A DNA stretch of 64,000 nucleotides from Streptomyces sp. SJL17-4 (GCF_036826855.1 NZ_CP104578.1:434001-498000); one strand, 5' to 3'. Positions 16,692-26,615 are shown, counted from the first letter of the stretch. A program made the numbers and translations. The notes: generated by a model from the sequence alone, not told the origin.

Positions 16692-18293
16692 TCAGGCGGT
16701 GGCCGTCGTCGGCGTCGGTGCCAGGGGCTCGCTCTGCGCGCTCTCGTGCAGGTCGCGGCGGCGGATGAGGACGAAGGCGATGGCGGCGCCCACGGCGGCG
16801 ATCACGGCGCAGACGACCATGACGTCGGTCAGGGAGTCGACGAAGACGGAGCGGGCCGTCGCCGTCACCTCGTTCAGCAGGGACGGGGCCACGGTGTCGG
16901 CCAGTCCGGAGGTGCCGCCGGTGGCGACCTGCTGTCCGACGGCCTCGGCCTGTCCGGCCAGCTCCGTGCCGGCGGCCGAGCCGACGAAGGCGTCGACCAC
17001 CTTGTGGTGGAAGAGCGCGCCGAAGGCGGCGATGCCGACCGCGACGCCGACCTGCTGGAAGGTCTCCCCCATGCCCGAGGCCATGCCGGCCTTCTCGGGC
17101 CGCACCACGCCGATGGTGACGGCGGCGCGCGGCGGGTTGAAGAGGCCCATGCCGATGCCCGTGACGATCATGCTGGGCAGCATCGCCGTCCACGAGTCGC
17201 CGGGTCCGACGAGCACCATCAGGCCCATGCCGACCGCGATGAGGCCGATGGACAGGCCGATCAGTACGCCGGGGGCCACCTTGGCCAGCAGACCGCCGGT
17301 GACCGCGGCGACGAGGAAGAGAGTGATCATCATCGGCATGAAGCGCAGCCCGGTCTCCCAGGGCGAGTACCCGAGGACGTTCTGTACGTAGGAGATCTGC
17401 AGGAAGACGGCGGCGAGGCTGGTCGCGTTGGACAGCAGCGTGGCCAGGCAGACTCCGGTGAAGGTGGGCGTGCGCATCAGGGAGAGGTCGAACATGGCCC
17501 GTTCGCCGCGCGCCCGCTCGATGACGACGAAGGCCACGAGCAGGGCGAGGCCGCCCGCGAACGCCCCGAGGATCGGAGCGCTGGTCCAGCCGGAGGACTC
17601 CGCCCGCAGGAAGCCGAGCACGAGCAGGGTGAGGCCGAGGCCGAAGGTCAGCATGCCCGGCCAGTCGATGCCGTGCGCCGCCGGTTCCCGCGACTCCCTC
17701 AGGCGCAGGGCGCCGACGATCAGGGCCACGACACCGATCGGCACGTTGATGAGGAAGATCCAGCGCCAGCTGAGGGCGTCGGTGAGGAATCCGCCGACCA
17801 GCGGCCCGAAGGCCAGGGCGAGACCCGCGACGCCGCCGAAGACGCCGAACGCCTTCCCCCGGTCGGCGCCCCGGTACTCGTACCCGATCAGGGCGGGCCC
17901 GACGGAGAACAGGACCGCGGCACCGACGCCCTGGACGCCACGGGCGATGTTGAGCGTGAGGACGTCCTGCGCCAGACCGGCGGCGAGCGAGGAGAGGGTG
18001 AAGAGCACCAGGCCCGCGTTGAAGACCCGCTTGCGGCCCAGCCGGTCGGCGAGCGAGCCGCCGGTGAGGAGGAAGGCCGCGAGGGTCAGGGTGTACGAGT
18101 CGATCACCCACTGCAGGTCGGAGAAGTCCGCCCCGAGTGAGGTCCGCAGGTCCTGAAGGGCGACGTTGACGACGGTCACGTCGAGCATCAGCATGAACAT
18201 CGCGACGGAGGCCAGCGCCAGGGTCCACGATCGGGCGCGGCCGGCCGCCGGCCCGTTCTCCGCCTGACTTTCGACGGCTGCTTCGGCTGACAT
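16692..18293 (-). CDS. DHA2-family drug/metabolite exporter (MFS, 14 TM)
   Basis: A 533-residue EmrB/QacA-type antiporter. The first helix pair has MLMLDVTVVNVALQDL, followed by WVIDSYTLTLAAFLLTGGSLADRLGRKRVF, the motif A region; motif C-like glycines follow. ATG 18293 is chosen because GAGGAG sits 6 bases upstream; a longer frame reaches 18371 without one. Lying inside the hybrid cluster, it most likely exports the product or gives self-resistance. Confidence 0.9.
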   Translation of the reverse strand: MSAEAAVESQAENGPAAGRARSWTLALASVAMFMLMLDVTVVNVALQDLRTSLGADFSDLQWVIDSYTLTLAAFLLTGGSLADRLGRKRVFNAGLVLFTLSSLAAGLAQDVLTLNIARGVQGVGAAVLFSVGPALIGYEYRGADRGKAFGVFGGVAGLALAFGPLVGGFLTDALSWRWIFLINVPIGVVALIVGALRLRESREPAAHGIDWPGMLTFGLGLTLLVLGFLRAESSGWTSAPILGAFAGGLALLVAFVVIERARGERAMFDLSLMRTPTFTGVCLATLLSNATSLAAVFLQISYVQNVLGYSPWETGLRFMPMMITLFLVAAVTGGLLAKVAPGVLIGLSIGLIAVGMGLMVLVGPGDSWTAMLPSMIVTGIGMGLFNPPRAAVTIGVVRPEKAGMASGMGETFQQVGVAVGIAAFGALFHHKVVDAFVGSAAGTELAGQAEAVGQQVATGGTSGLADTVAPSLLNEVTATARSVFVDSLTDVMVVCAVIAAVGAAIAFVLIRRRDLHESAQSEPLAPTPTTATA

Positions 18294-18367
18294 CACGTTC
18301 TCCTCATTGCTCCGCGGCATCTCGGTGCCGCTGTTGTCGGTCTCTTGCGCACGCGAACGCGTCCCGG

Positions 18368-21300
18368 TCACCGGGGCTCACGCGTGTGGCTCGGTGCGGG
18401 CCCGGGGCGCCACGTCCCGGTGTCCGGGTCGTACGCGCCCTTCTCCGCCCCCTGTACGCCGGTCACCCGGACGAGGGCACGGCCGTCCGGTCCGACCACG
18501 GCCAGGTGCTCCTCGCCGGAAGCGGGGTCGTACCAGTGGCGCAGGACGAGCCCGTCCGGCCAGTCGGCCGCCAGCTCCGGGTCGTTGGCCGGGGTGTACA
18601 GGTCCACGGAGGCGAGCGCCGTGGGGACGATCACCGGTACGGCTCCGGGCCGCCTGCCGTCGAGTACGGAGGTACGCAGCAGGCAGTCGAGGGCGACGCT
18701 CGGCAGGAGGAAGCGGGAATGGACGCCACCGCCCGGCGGAAGGGCGAGGCGCAGCTCCGCGGAACCGCCGTCGGAGGTCAGGCGCGGGCCGCGCAGCGCT
18801 CCGAACACCCCGCTCAACTCGACGGGGGTACCCGGGAGTTCGTAGGTGTTGGGGGCGGCCTGGCCGCCGGCGGGGGCGGGCGGACACCACGGGCCGTCGG
18901 GGAGCGCCCGGCCCAGGTGCACCACCATCCGGGAGTGCTCGCGCTCCGGCACCGGGCCGGCCGCGGGTGACGTGATCCGTACGCGTACCCGGTCGCCGTC
19001 GCGGACGGCCGCCACGCACAGGGTCCGCGGCCAGCGGTGCTCGGCGGCCCGGATGAACTGGGACAGGACGACATCGGTGATGCGCGTCGGGAACAGGCCC
19101 GGGGCCAGCTCGGCCGCGGCTTCGGCCGCCATCTCCAGGATGAAGGTCCCCGGAACGGTCGGCCGGCCGTCGACCCGGTGCTCCAGGAGGTACGGGTGCG
19201 CGTCGAGGCCGACCTCGAACGTCCAGAGCGCCGACGTGCCGTCGTCCCGGCGGGGGCCGGTCAGGAACGCCCGCCGCGCGGTCGGCGCCGGGGTGCGCCG
19301 TCGCTCCGGCGCGGTCCTGGCCGCCTGCTCGCAGGCCTCGCGGAAGCCGGGTGCCCGGCGCTGCAGGGTCGCCCAGTCCGCGTCGCCGATCCAGGTGGTC
19401 GCCAGTCCGTGGCTGCCGCGGCCGCGGAGTTCGGTGCGGAAGAACTCCCGGCCCTGGACGTCGGTCATCTGGCCGATCTCTCCCTGTCGGGCCAGGAAGG
19501 CACCGCCCGGCGTGTCCGCCGACGCCATGCCCGATTCGACCCACAGCCCGGAGGCCGGCGCGACCTCGTCCACGCCCTCGGTCGCCCGCGCGTGCGCGGC
19601 GGCGAGCAGCAGGAACTCGTTGGCCGCGCCGTAGTCGGGCTCACCGCGCAGGCCGGTGAACGCGGAGACGGAGCCGACGCTGCACCACAGGGCGGGGCGC
19701 CGGTCCCCGAGGGCGGCGCGCAGATGCGCGTAGCCGCGTACCTTCACGTCCCGTACGGCCCGGAAGTCGGCGAGCTTCTTGCGGGTGACGCCCGCGGAGC
19801 GGGCCAGGCCGGCGCCGTGCACCAGCACGTCCACCCGGCCCTCCACGGCCAGGATCTCGTCGATCACCGTGCGCACGGCGTCCTGGTCCAGGACGTCGCA
19901 CTGCCGGTAGTGGACGCGTGCGGCGCCGCAGGAGCGTTCCAGCTCCTGGAGCGTGCCCGCGCGTTCGAGGTCCTGGACGGCACGGTCGTAGCGGCGGCTG
20001 AGGGCCGCGGGGGTCTCGGACGGGTGGAGCGCCATCAGCTGCCGCAGGGCGTCTGCGCGCGGCAGTCGGGCCAGGGCCGACGCGGACGGGTCGGGCGCGG
20101 GTCCCGTGCCGAGCAGCCAGACGCCGCGCGGCGTGCCGTCGGCCACCATCTCGTGCACCAGGTGGGCGGTGAGTCCGCGGGCGCCGCCGGTGGCCACGAT
20201 CACCGGGTCGTCCGGCAGACCGAGCCCCGTGTCGGCCGGCGGCGCCTCGACGGGCAGCAGCATCAGCTCGTGCCGCACGCCGCCGGAGTCGTAGGCGACC
20301 GGGATGTAGTGGTGCGCGGCCGTTTCCCCGGCCAGCCGCGTCAGGCCGGCCCGTACGTCCTCGCCATCGACGACCAGCGCGAACACCAGGCAGCCGGACA
20401 GCTCCTGGGACAGGCTGCGGACAAGACCGCCGAAGAGGCCCACGGCGGGGAGGGGCGTCGTACCGTCGACGGCGTTCAGCGCGAGGACCGCGAGGCAGCC
20501 GCCGCCGTCGAGCGGCTCGGCGTTGTGCTTGGCCGCCAGGAAGGCCAGGTCGTGGAGGTCGAGGACCCGCCGCGGCACGTCCCAGCCGGACGCGGCGGCA
20601 CGTGCCCCGGCGACGACGACGCGGACCTGGGCGAACGTCCGGCCGTCCGTGGCGAGCAGCCGTTCCAGTTCCTCCGGCTCGTCGAGGCGGGTCACCGGGA
20701 ACGGCAGCGTGGCGTCGTGCGGTGCGGTCCGGGGAGCGACGATCAGGCAGTCCACCGGTAGGTCGGCGTCCCGCAGCGCCCCCGGCTCGTCGGTCAGGAC
20801 GAGGCTTCCGGCGGGGATCGCCGCGATGCCGGGGCGGACGTTCCGGGCGGGGACCGGGCGCAGCGCGAGCGCGTGCCGGGCGAGGTGACCGCTCAGGGAG
20901 CCGGCGGCCTCGGCCCGGTCCGGCCCGGTGGCGTCGGGGGCGAGGGCGGAGGTGTCGGCGGCGGAGCCGGGGGCGTCGGCGTCTTTCTCGGGAGCCTCGG
21001 CCCACCCCTGCGGTGTCACCAGGATGGCGGGCGTGTGGTCGTCCTCCCGGGGCCGGACGACCGTCCGCTCCCGCGAACCGTGCAGGGCGTGCAGGATCGC
21101 CACGGCGCCCTCGGCGCCGCGGTAGTTGCGTTCCCGTACCTGCTCGGCGTCCTGAGCGTCGACGGCGCCACGGGTGCCCCCCGTCGCGAGCTCCACCCGG
21201 CCGAGGACGGTCATGCCGTGTTGCCGGGCGACGCTCAGCCGGGTCAGGAGGAAGCCGACGGCGGCTTCCGCGTTCTCCTTGCTTCCATGGGTGGGGACGT

Positions 21301-23788
21301 GGTCCGTCGTGGCGTTGACCCCGATGACCACGGCCAGGTCCATCTCACCGTCCCGCAGGGAGCGGATGGCGGTGGCCACGGCCGAGTGGGTGGAGTCGCG
21401 GCCCGCGTCGAGCGTCATGTTCGGACCGTGCAGGTCCAGCCGTTGCACCACCCGGGCCGCGATGACGTTGGGCATCAGTCCCGGATAGGCGTCCTCGTTG
21501 ACCGGGCGGGACACGGCGCGTATCGCGTCGTCCAGCGTCTGGTGCGCTATCCCGGCAGGGCCGGTCAGTCTGCCGAGCAGGGCATCGCGGTAGCAGCGCA
21601 GGTCCGCGCCGAGGGCGGCCCTGGTCGGGCCGGTGTGGCCGACGAGGACTCCCGTACGCGCCGCCAGGGCTTCGTTCTTCACCCAGTCCCCGGCGAGGAG
21701 GTCGGCGCACCGCACGGCCATCAGCTGACTGCGGTCCATGGCCGCGATCGCCGAGGGCGCCAGGCGGAGTTCCACGGGAGAGGGCAGCGGGTAGGCGTCG
21801 CCGAAGGACGGCGGCCAGTCGGCGGCCGCGCCCGAGACCCAGCGGGCGATGCGCCGCTCGTCCGGGTCGCCGGGGAGGTGCGTGGCCTCGGCGACCACGA
21901 CGACCGGGTCGTCCTCCGTGCCCGTCGGCCGCGCGGCGGCGGGTGCCACGGCGGCCGGGGGCCGGTCCGTGAGGACGAGATGGCCGTTCGTGCCGCCGAA
22001 GCCCATGGCCGACACCCCGACGGTGCGGGGGCGTCCGGGCTCGGCGATCCACGGCACGTCGTCGACCGGGACGTGCACGGCCGTCCCCACGCCCTCGGGC
22101 AGCTCGCCGAACTGCCGCTGCGCCGGGATGACCTCGTGCCGCATGGCCAGCAGCGCGTGGATCGCCGAGACCGCTCCCGCCGCCCAGCCGGCATGTCCGA
22201 CCAGCGACTTGTTGGAGGTCATGGTCCATGTCTTGGCCGGGCCCGCGCTCTGGGTGAGCGCGCTCATCTCGGTACGGTCACCGGTCGGCGTACCGGTGGC
22301 GTGCGCGACGATCCAGTCCACGTCCTCCGAGGTGACACCGGCGGAGCGCCAGGCCCGGTCGAGGGCGATCTTCTGGCCGGCGGCGTTGGGGGCGTAGATC
22401 GCCTTGCCCCGCCCGTCGGACGATCCGCCGAACCCGGCGACGAACCCGAGGACGGGGTCGCCGTCGGCGATCGCCCTGGCGTACGTCTTCAGGACGAGCA
22501 TCGCCGCGCCGTCGCTGAACAGCACGCCGTCGGCGTCCCGGTCCAGGGACCGGACCCGGCCGGACCGGGACAGGCCGCGGAGCTTGGAGAACAGCACCAG
22601 GTTCTGGGCGCTCAGGGCGAAGGCCCCGCCGCACAGGGCCACGTCCGTCTCCCCCGCGCGCAGTGCCCGGACGCCCAGGTCGACGGTGTAGAGGGAGGAG
22701 GAACACGCGGTGTCCACCACGACGATCTCGGCGGACTCGGGGAGGTCGGGGGCGGCCATGCGGGCGATCCGGTACGGCAGTACGTCCTCCGGGGACGCGG
22801 AGGCCAGCGGGTAGAGCGTGTCGAAGCCGTCGGGCACCTTCTCCCCCGCTTCGGCGAGGATCCCCCGCACCCCGGCCGAGACCAGGCTGTGCTCCAGGTG
22901 GTGGCTGCCGTCGGGGGTGAGGCCGACCGCGAACAGCTGCCGGTCATCGGGCCGGACGGTGACCTTCTCGGTGGCGCTGAGCAGCGAGTGCCGGAGCCAC
23001 AGTGCCGTGTACTCCTCGCTGTCGAAGGCGCCCGATTCCAGTTCGTCCCGCAGTCGCGGATGCGGTTCGAATCCGGTCATGAAGCCGGACACGCGCGCGT
23101 ACGTCTTGTCCTCGGCGGTGGTGTCCGCCGACCAGATGGAGTCCAGGTCCAGCCTGTCCCCGGGTTCACCGAACACCGGCTCGCCGTTCTTCAGCAGCTC
23201 CCAGAACTGCTCGGGCGAGCCGGCTCCCGGCAGGGCGAGTCCCATGCCCACGACGACGACCGCGTCGTCGGCGGGCGTGGACTCGGCCGGTGCCCCGCTG
23301 AGGACCAGCGTCCTGCCGTCGACGGACGACGCGTCGTCGGACACCAGGAACCCGACGAGTTGGGCGACGCCCTCCGCCGCCGGCCCTTCCGCGTGCTCCT
23401 GCACGATCACGGCGTTGACGCGGATGCCGTCCCGCGGGCCGGCACCGGGATCGCGCACGAGCTCGGCGACCGCTTCCGGCGCGGGCGGGGCCGTGACCGC
23501 GTGCACGATCGCACCGTGCCCCCGCGGCGCGATGAGGTCGAGGGCCGCGGCGGTCGCCGTCCGGGCGTCGCGCGGTCCTCCGTCCCCGGTGACGACGTTC
23601 ACGAGCGCGTCGATACGGCCGGGTCGGCCGTCGGCCGGGCCGAGCGCGGCCCGTATCCGGGGCTCGTCGTACCCGTCACAGGTCACGACGTGCGCGCCGA
23701 GCTGGGTGAGCCGTCGTGTCACGGACGTGCCGAGCGGCCGGCCTGCACCGGCGACGAGGACGGTGCGGCCGGAGAGATCGTGGGACAT
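18368..23788 (-). CDS. Iterative PKS: SDR - KS - KS/CLF-like - KR - DH
   Basis: An 1806-residue multidomain synthase with no AT or ACP. Residues 1-165 look like an SDR lacking a clear catalytic Tyr. KS1 (about 172-610) has Cys362 in DTACSSS, His496 in HATGTPTGD and His532 in NKSLVGHAG. The second KS-like domain (about 620-910) has LDAGRDSTHSA where the Cys should be, so it resembles a chain-length factor. The KR (structural part from about 980, core 1195-1430) has ATGGARGL, S1373 and Y1386xxxN1390. The DH (about 1515-1800) has HRVDGRPTVPG with His1537 and ALDCLLR later. KS-CLF pairing plus the partner's ACPs suggest kinship with PUFA-type synthases. ATG 23788 follows GGGAG. No ER is visible, so an unsaturated or hydroxylated acyl chain is expected. 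Confidence 0.85.
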   Translation of the reverse strand: MSHDLSGRTVLVAGAGRPLGTSVTRRLTQLGAHVVTCDGYDEPRIRAALGPADGRPGRIDALVNVVTGDGGPRDARTATAAALDLIAPRGHGAIVHAVTAPPAPEAVAELVRDPGAGPRDGIRVNAVIVQEHAEGPAAEGVAQLVGFLVSDDASSVDGRTLVLSGAPAESTPADDAVVVVGMGLALPGAGSPEQFWELLKNGEPVFGEPGDRLDLDSIWSADTTAEDKTYARVSGFMTGFEPHPRLRDELESGAFDSEEYTALWLRHSLLSATEKVTVRPDDRQLFAVGLTPDGSHHLEHSLVSAGVRGILAEAGEKVPDGFDTLYPLASASPEDVLPYRIARMAAPDLPESAEIVVVDTACSSSLYTVDLGVRALRAGETDVALCGGAFALSAQNLVLFSKLRGLSRSGRVRSLDRDADGVLFSDGAAMLVLKTYARAIADGDPVLGFVAGFGGSSDGRGKAIYAPNAAGQKIALDRAWRSAGVTSEDVDWIVAHATGTPTGDRTEMSALTQSAGPAKTWTMTSNKSLVGHAGWAAGAVSAIHALLAMRHEVIPAQRQFGELPEGVGTAVHVPVDDVPWIAEPGRPRTVGVSAMGFGGTNGHLVLTDRPPAAVAPAAARPTGTEDDPVVVVAEATHLPGDPDERRIARWVSGAAADWPPSFGDAYPLPSPVELRLAPSAIAAMDRSQLMAVRCADLLAGDWVKNEALAARTGVLVGHTGPTRAALGADLRCYRDALLGRLTGPAGIAHQTLDDAIRAVSRPVNEDAYPGLMPNVIAARVVQRLDLHGPNMTLDAGRDSTHSAVATAIRSLRDGEMDLAVVIGVNATTDHVPTHGSKENAEAAVGFLLTRLSVARQHGMTVLGRVELATGGTRGAVDAQDAEQVRERNYRGAEGAVAILHALHGSRERTVVRPREDDHTPAILVTPQGWAEAPEKDADAPGSAADTSALAPDATGPDRAEAAGSLSGHLARHALALRPVPARNVRPGIAAIPAGSLVLTDEPGALRDADLPVDCLIVAPRTAPHDATLPFPVTRLDEPEELERLLATDGRTFAQVRVVVAGARAAASGWDVPRRVLDLHDLAFLAAKHNAEPLDGGGCLAVLALNAVDGTTPLPAVGLFGGLVRSLSQELSGCLVFALVVDGEDVRAGLTRLAGETAAHHYIPVAYDSGGVRHELMLLPVEAPPADTGLGLPDDPVIVATGGARGLTAHLVHEMVADGTPRGVWLLGTGPAPDPSASALARLPRADALRQLMALHPSETPAALSRRYDRAVQDLERAGTLQELERSCGAARVHYRQCDVLDQDAVRTVIDEILAVEGRVDVLVHGAGLARSAGVTRKKLADFRAVRDVKVRGYAHLRAALGDRRPALWCSVGSVSAFTGLRGEPDYGAANEFLLLAAAHARATEGVDEVAPASGLWVESGMASADTPGGAFLARQGEIGQMTDVQGREFFRTELRGRGSHGLATTWIGDADWATLQRRAPGFREACEQAARTAPERRRTPAPTARRAFLTGPRRDDGTSALWTFEVGLDAHPYLLEHRVDGRPTVPGTFILEMAAEAAAELAPGLFPTRITDVVLSQFIRAAEHRWPRTLCVAAVRDGDRVRVRITSPAAGPVPEREHSRMVVHLGRALPDGPWCPPAPAGGQAAPNTYELPGTPVELSGVFGALRGPRLTSDGGSAELRLALPPGGGVHSRFLLPSVALDCLLRTSVLDGRRPGAVPVIVPTALASVDLYTPANDPELAADWPDGLVLRHWYDPASGEEHLAVVGPDGRALVRVTGVQGAEKGAYDPDTGTWRPGPAPSHTREPR

Positions 23789-23808
23789 GCTGGCTCCCGA
23801 TTCGTAGA

Positions 23809-25362
23809 TCAGCGCGCGGACGGCCGTACGGCGGTGATGAGGTCGGCCAGGTCGGCGAGGGTGGGCTGGGCGACGAAACGGCCGTCCACGGCCGACTCCC
23901 CCAGACCGAAATGCGCCGACACCTTCCCCAACATCTCCGCCCGCTTCAGCGAATCGATCCCCAGATCCGCCTCCAGATCCGCATCCCCCGTGATCACCTC
24001 CACCGGATAACCGAGCGCCGACGCGTACAGCTCCCGCAACTCGTCGAGCACCACCACGGGGACAGGGACAGGAGTCGGTGCCGTCTCGGCGGCGGGGACC
24101 GTGCCCCGTACCGCGGTGATGAGATCGGCCAGGTCGGCCAGGGTGGGCTGGGCGACGAAACGGCCGTCCACGGCCGACTCCCCCAGACCGAAATGCGCCG
24201 ACACCTTCCCCAACATCTCCGCCCGCTTCAGCGAATCGATCCCCAGATCGGCCTCCAGATCCGCATCCCCCGTGATCACCTCCACCGGATATCCGAGCGC
24301 CGACGCGTACAGCTCCCGCAGCTCGTCGAGGACCGGCGGCGCGGGTTCGGCCACCGGAGCGCGTTCGGCCGGCGGCGCGGGTGCAACCACCGGAGCGGTC
24401 TCGGCCGGTGCGGGCTCCGTGCGCGTGGCCACCGGGGCGGCGGCGACGGCGCTTCGGGAGGCCCCGACCGTGCTCGTGGTGTCGACCTCCGGGACGCTGC
24501 GCCGGACGAGCCCCGAAAGGCCTGCCCGGCCGCACTCGACGAAACGCCGCGCGCCGTCGGCGTGGAGCTCGCGCACGGCGGCCATGAACCGCACCGGCGT
24601 GGTGAGCTGCCGGACGAGCAGTGCCTTGAGGTCGGTGTCGTCCTGGACGTAGCCGCCGGCCACCGGCGAGTACACCGCGGCGCGCAGGGGGTGCTGCCGG
24701 ATGCCGGTGATCGCTTCGCCGAAGACGTGTGCGGCGACCCCGAGCATCGGGCTGTGGAAGGGGAACGGAGCGTTCAGCCGGGTGGCCTGGACGCCCAGCG
24801 CGCCGGCGAGCCGCGCGACGACGTCCACCGCCTCGTCGGGTCCCGACACCACCGTCTGGCGCGGCGCGTTGGAGACGGCGACGGCCAGTCCCCGATCGGC
24901 GACGGCGCCGACCAGGTGGGCCGCACGGGCGGCCGGCAGTTCCAGGGCCACCATGCCGCCGTCCGACGGGCAGTGCGCCAGGAGGGCCTCCGAGCGGTGG
25001 CACACCAGGCGTGCCCCGTCGGCCGGGGTGAACGCTCCGGCGACGGTCAGCGCGGCGATCTCACCCATGCTGTGCCCGACCACGACGTCCGGCGCGTCCT
25101 CGCGCTCCGCGATACGGAAGCTGCCGACGGCCGCGGCGAACACGGCGAGCTGCAGGGCGAAGGAGTCCGCGCGCACCAGGTCCGCCGCGGAGGGCCCGTC
25201 GGCGTGCCGGAGCAGGGGGGAGACTCCGCCGCGTCCGAACTCGGCCGCGATCCGGTCGACCGTGTCGAGGACCTCAGCGACCTCGGGCGAGCCGTCACCG
25301 GCGAACAGCCCCGGGGTGTAACCCCCTTGGCCGGGCAGGAGGAAGACCGTTTCAACCGCCAT
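23809..25362 (-). CDS. Acyltransferase - ACP - ACP protein
   Basis: A 517-residue trans-acting partner of the PKS. The AT (about 1-300) opens with VFLLPGQGGYTPGLF and has nucleophile S98 in GHSMGE, Arg in CHRSEALL, and PFPFHSPML with His203. The last motif is not a clean malonyl HAFH or methylmalonyl YASH, so substrate is open. After an Ala/Pro linker come two ACPs with serines 377 and 471 in LGIDSLKRAEML, close to the PUFA-synthase ACP motif. The ACPs are almost identical. Start ATG 25362 has AAGGA 6 bases upstream; ATG 25365 is adjacent. Confidence 0.88.
   Translation of the reverse strand: MAVETVFLLPGQGGYTPGLFAGDGSPEVAEVLDTVDRIAAEFGRGGVSPLLRHADGPSAADLVRADSFALQLAVFAAAVGSFRIAEREDAPDVVVGHSMGEIAALTVAGAFTPADGARLVCHRSEALLAHCPSDGGMVALELPAARAAHLVGAVADRGLAVAVSNAPRQTVVSGPDEAVDVVARLAGALGVQATRLNAPFPFHSPMLGVAAHVFGEAITGIRQHPLRAAVYSPVAGGYVQDDTDLKALLVRQLTTPVRFMAAVRELHADGARRFVECGRAGLSGLVRRSVPEVDTTSTVGASRSAVAAAPVATRTEPAPAETAPVVAPAPPAERAPVAEPAPPVLDELRELYASALGYPVEVITGDADLEADLGIDSLKRAEMLGKVSAHFGLGESAVDGRFVAQPTLADLADLITAVRGTVPAAETAPTPVPVPVVVLDELRELYASALGYPVEVITGDADLEADLGIDSLKRAEMLGKVSAHFGLGESAVDGRFVAQPTLADLADLITAVRPSAR
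23831..24347 (-). repeat. 282-bp direct duplication encoding the tandem ACPs
   Basis: Sequence starting at 23831 repeats from 24113, an offset of 282 bases (94 codons). Over roughly 220-235 bases the two copies differ at only a handful of positions, mostly silent. This suggests recent duplication or ongoing gene conversion between ACP copies. Confidence 0.9.
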
Positions 25363-25421
25363 CATGCGTCCTTTGCTTCCTTCGTGAGATGAGTGGCATG
25401 GCCTGGCTGCACCGGGAGGCG

Positions 25422-26615
25422 TCACCAGGTGACGGGCAGTCCGCGGACTCCGTACAGCACCATGTCGTGCCGGAACGGCAGGTCCTCCAGCGGTCGGCCG
25501 AGCGCGAGCGTGGGCAGGCGCCCGAAGAGGCCCGCGAACACGGTGCTCAGCTCGACGCGGGCGAGCGTCAGCCCGATGCACTTGTGGAAGCCGTGGCCGA
25601 ACGCGACGTGCGCCTGCGGGTCCTTGCGGTGGATGTCGAAGGTGTCGGGCTCGTCGAAGACCGTCGCGTCGCGATTGGCGGCGTTGATCATCACCAGGAC
25701 GCCCTCCCCCGCCCGGATCTCCTGACCGCCGACGGTGAGGTCCTCGGTGGCGGCGCGGGGCAGGCCCGCGTGGTTGATGGAGAGGTAGCGGAGCAGTTCC
25801 TCGATGGCCTGCGGGTACAGCGACGGGTCGGCCTTGAGGGCGTCCAGCTGGTCGGGGTGCTCCAGGAGGGTGGCCGTGCCCAGGCCGATCATCTGCGCCA
25901 TGGTGTCGTAGCCGGAGAGCATGAGGAGCGCGGCGAGCCCGACGAACTCGTCGTGGCTGATCCGGCCCGCCTCCTCCTGCGCCACGAGACGGCCGAGCAT
26001 GTCGTCGGTCGGCTTCTGCTCCCGGGCCGTGACGACCTCGTCGAAGTACGCCATGAGCTCGCGGGCGGCGCCCTCGGCCTGCTCGGGGGTGCTGCTGCGG
26101 TCGAGGATGGTGTCCGTGAGGGTCACGAAGATCCGGTGGTCCTCGTACGGGACGTCGAGGAGTTCGCACATCACGGTGGCGGCCATCGGGAGCGCCAGCT
26201 GCGTCACGAGGTCGGCGGAATTCCCCTGTCGCACCAGGTCGTCGAGCAGTTTGTCGAGGATGGCCCGCATCCTCGGCCGCTTCGCCTCCATCTGGGTGAT
26301 CAGGAACTCGCGGGTCACCAGGCGGCGCAGCCGGGTGTGGTCCGGTGCGTCCTGGTTGAGGAAGAAGCCGGGCGGGAGCGGGGTGTCTCCCGAGATGTAG
26401 GAGGGGTAGCCGGGTGTCTTCGGGTCGGAGCTGAACCGGGTGTCGGTGAGCACGGCGCGTGCGTCCGCGTGGCGGGTGACCACCCAGACGTCCTCGCCGC
26501 GCGGGGTCCGTACCTGGAAGACCGGCTGCTCGGCGCTGAGTTCGCCGTACTGGGGCGGCGGGTCCAGCGGGTGCCGGCGGGGCATCGGGAAGGCGGGTAT
26601 GACAGGAGCGGTCAT
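25422..26615 (-). CDS. Cytochrome P450
   Basis: A 397-residue soluble P450 of the actinobacterial CYP105/107 style. The I-helix has LMLSGYDTMAQ, with Ser where Ala/Gly is usual before Gly; EELLRY is the ExxR motif; the haem ligand is C346 in FGHGFHKCIG. ATG 26615 overlaps the reductase-protein stop by one base (TGATG), so it is translationally coupled. It probably hydroxylates or epoxidises the acyl or peptidyl product. No ferredoxin gene is adjacent. Confidence 0.92.
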   Translation of the reverse strand: MTAPVIPAFPMPRRHPLDPPPQYGELSAEQPVFQVRTPRGEDVWVVTRHADARAVLTDTRFSSDPKTPGYPSYISGDTPLPPGFFLNQDAPDHTRLRRLVTREFLITQMEAKRPRMRAILDKLLDDLVRQGNSADLVTQLALPMAATVMCELLDVPYEDHRIFVTLTDTILDRSSTPEQAEGAARELMAYFDEVVTAREQKPTDDMLGRLVAQEEAGRISHDEFVGLAALLMLSGYDTMAQMIGLGTATLLEHPDQLDALKADPSLYPQAIEELLRYLSINHAGLPRAATEDLTVGGQEIRAGEGVLVMINAANRDATVFDEPDTFDIHRKDPQAHVAFGHGFHKCIGLTLARVELSTVFAGLFGRLPTLALGRPLEDLPFRHDMVLYGVRGLPVTW

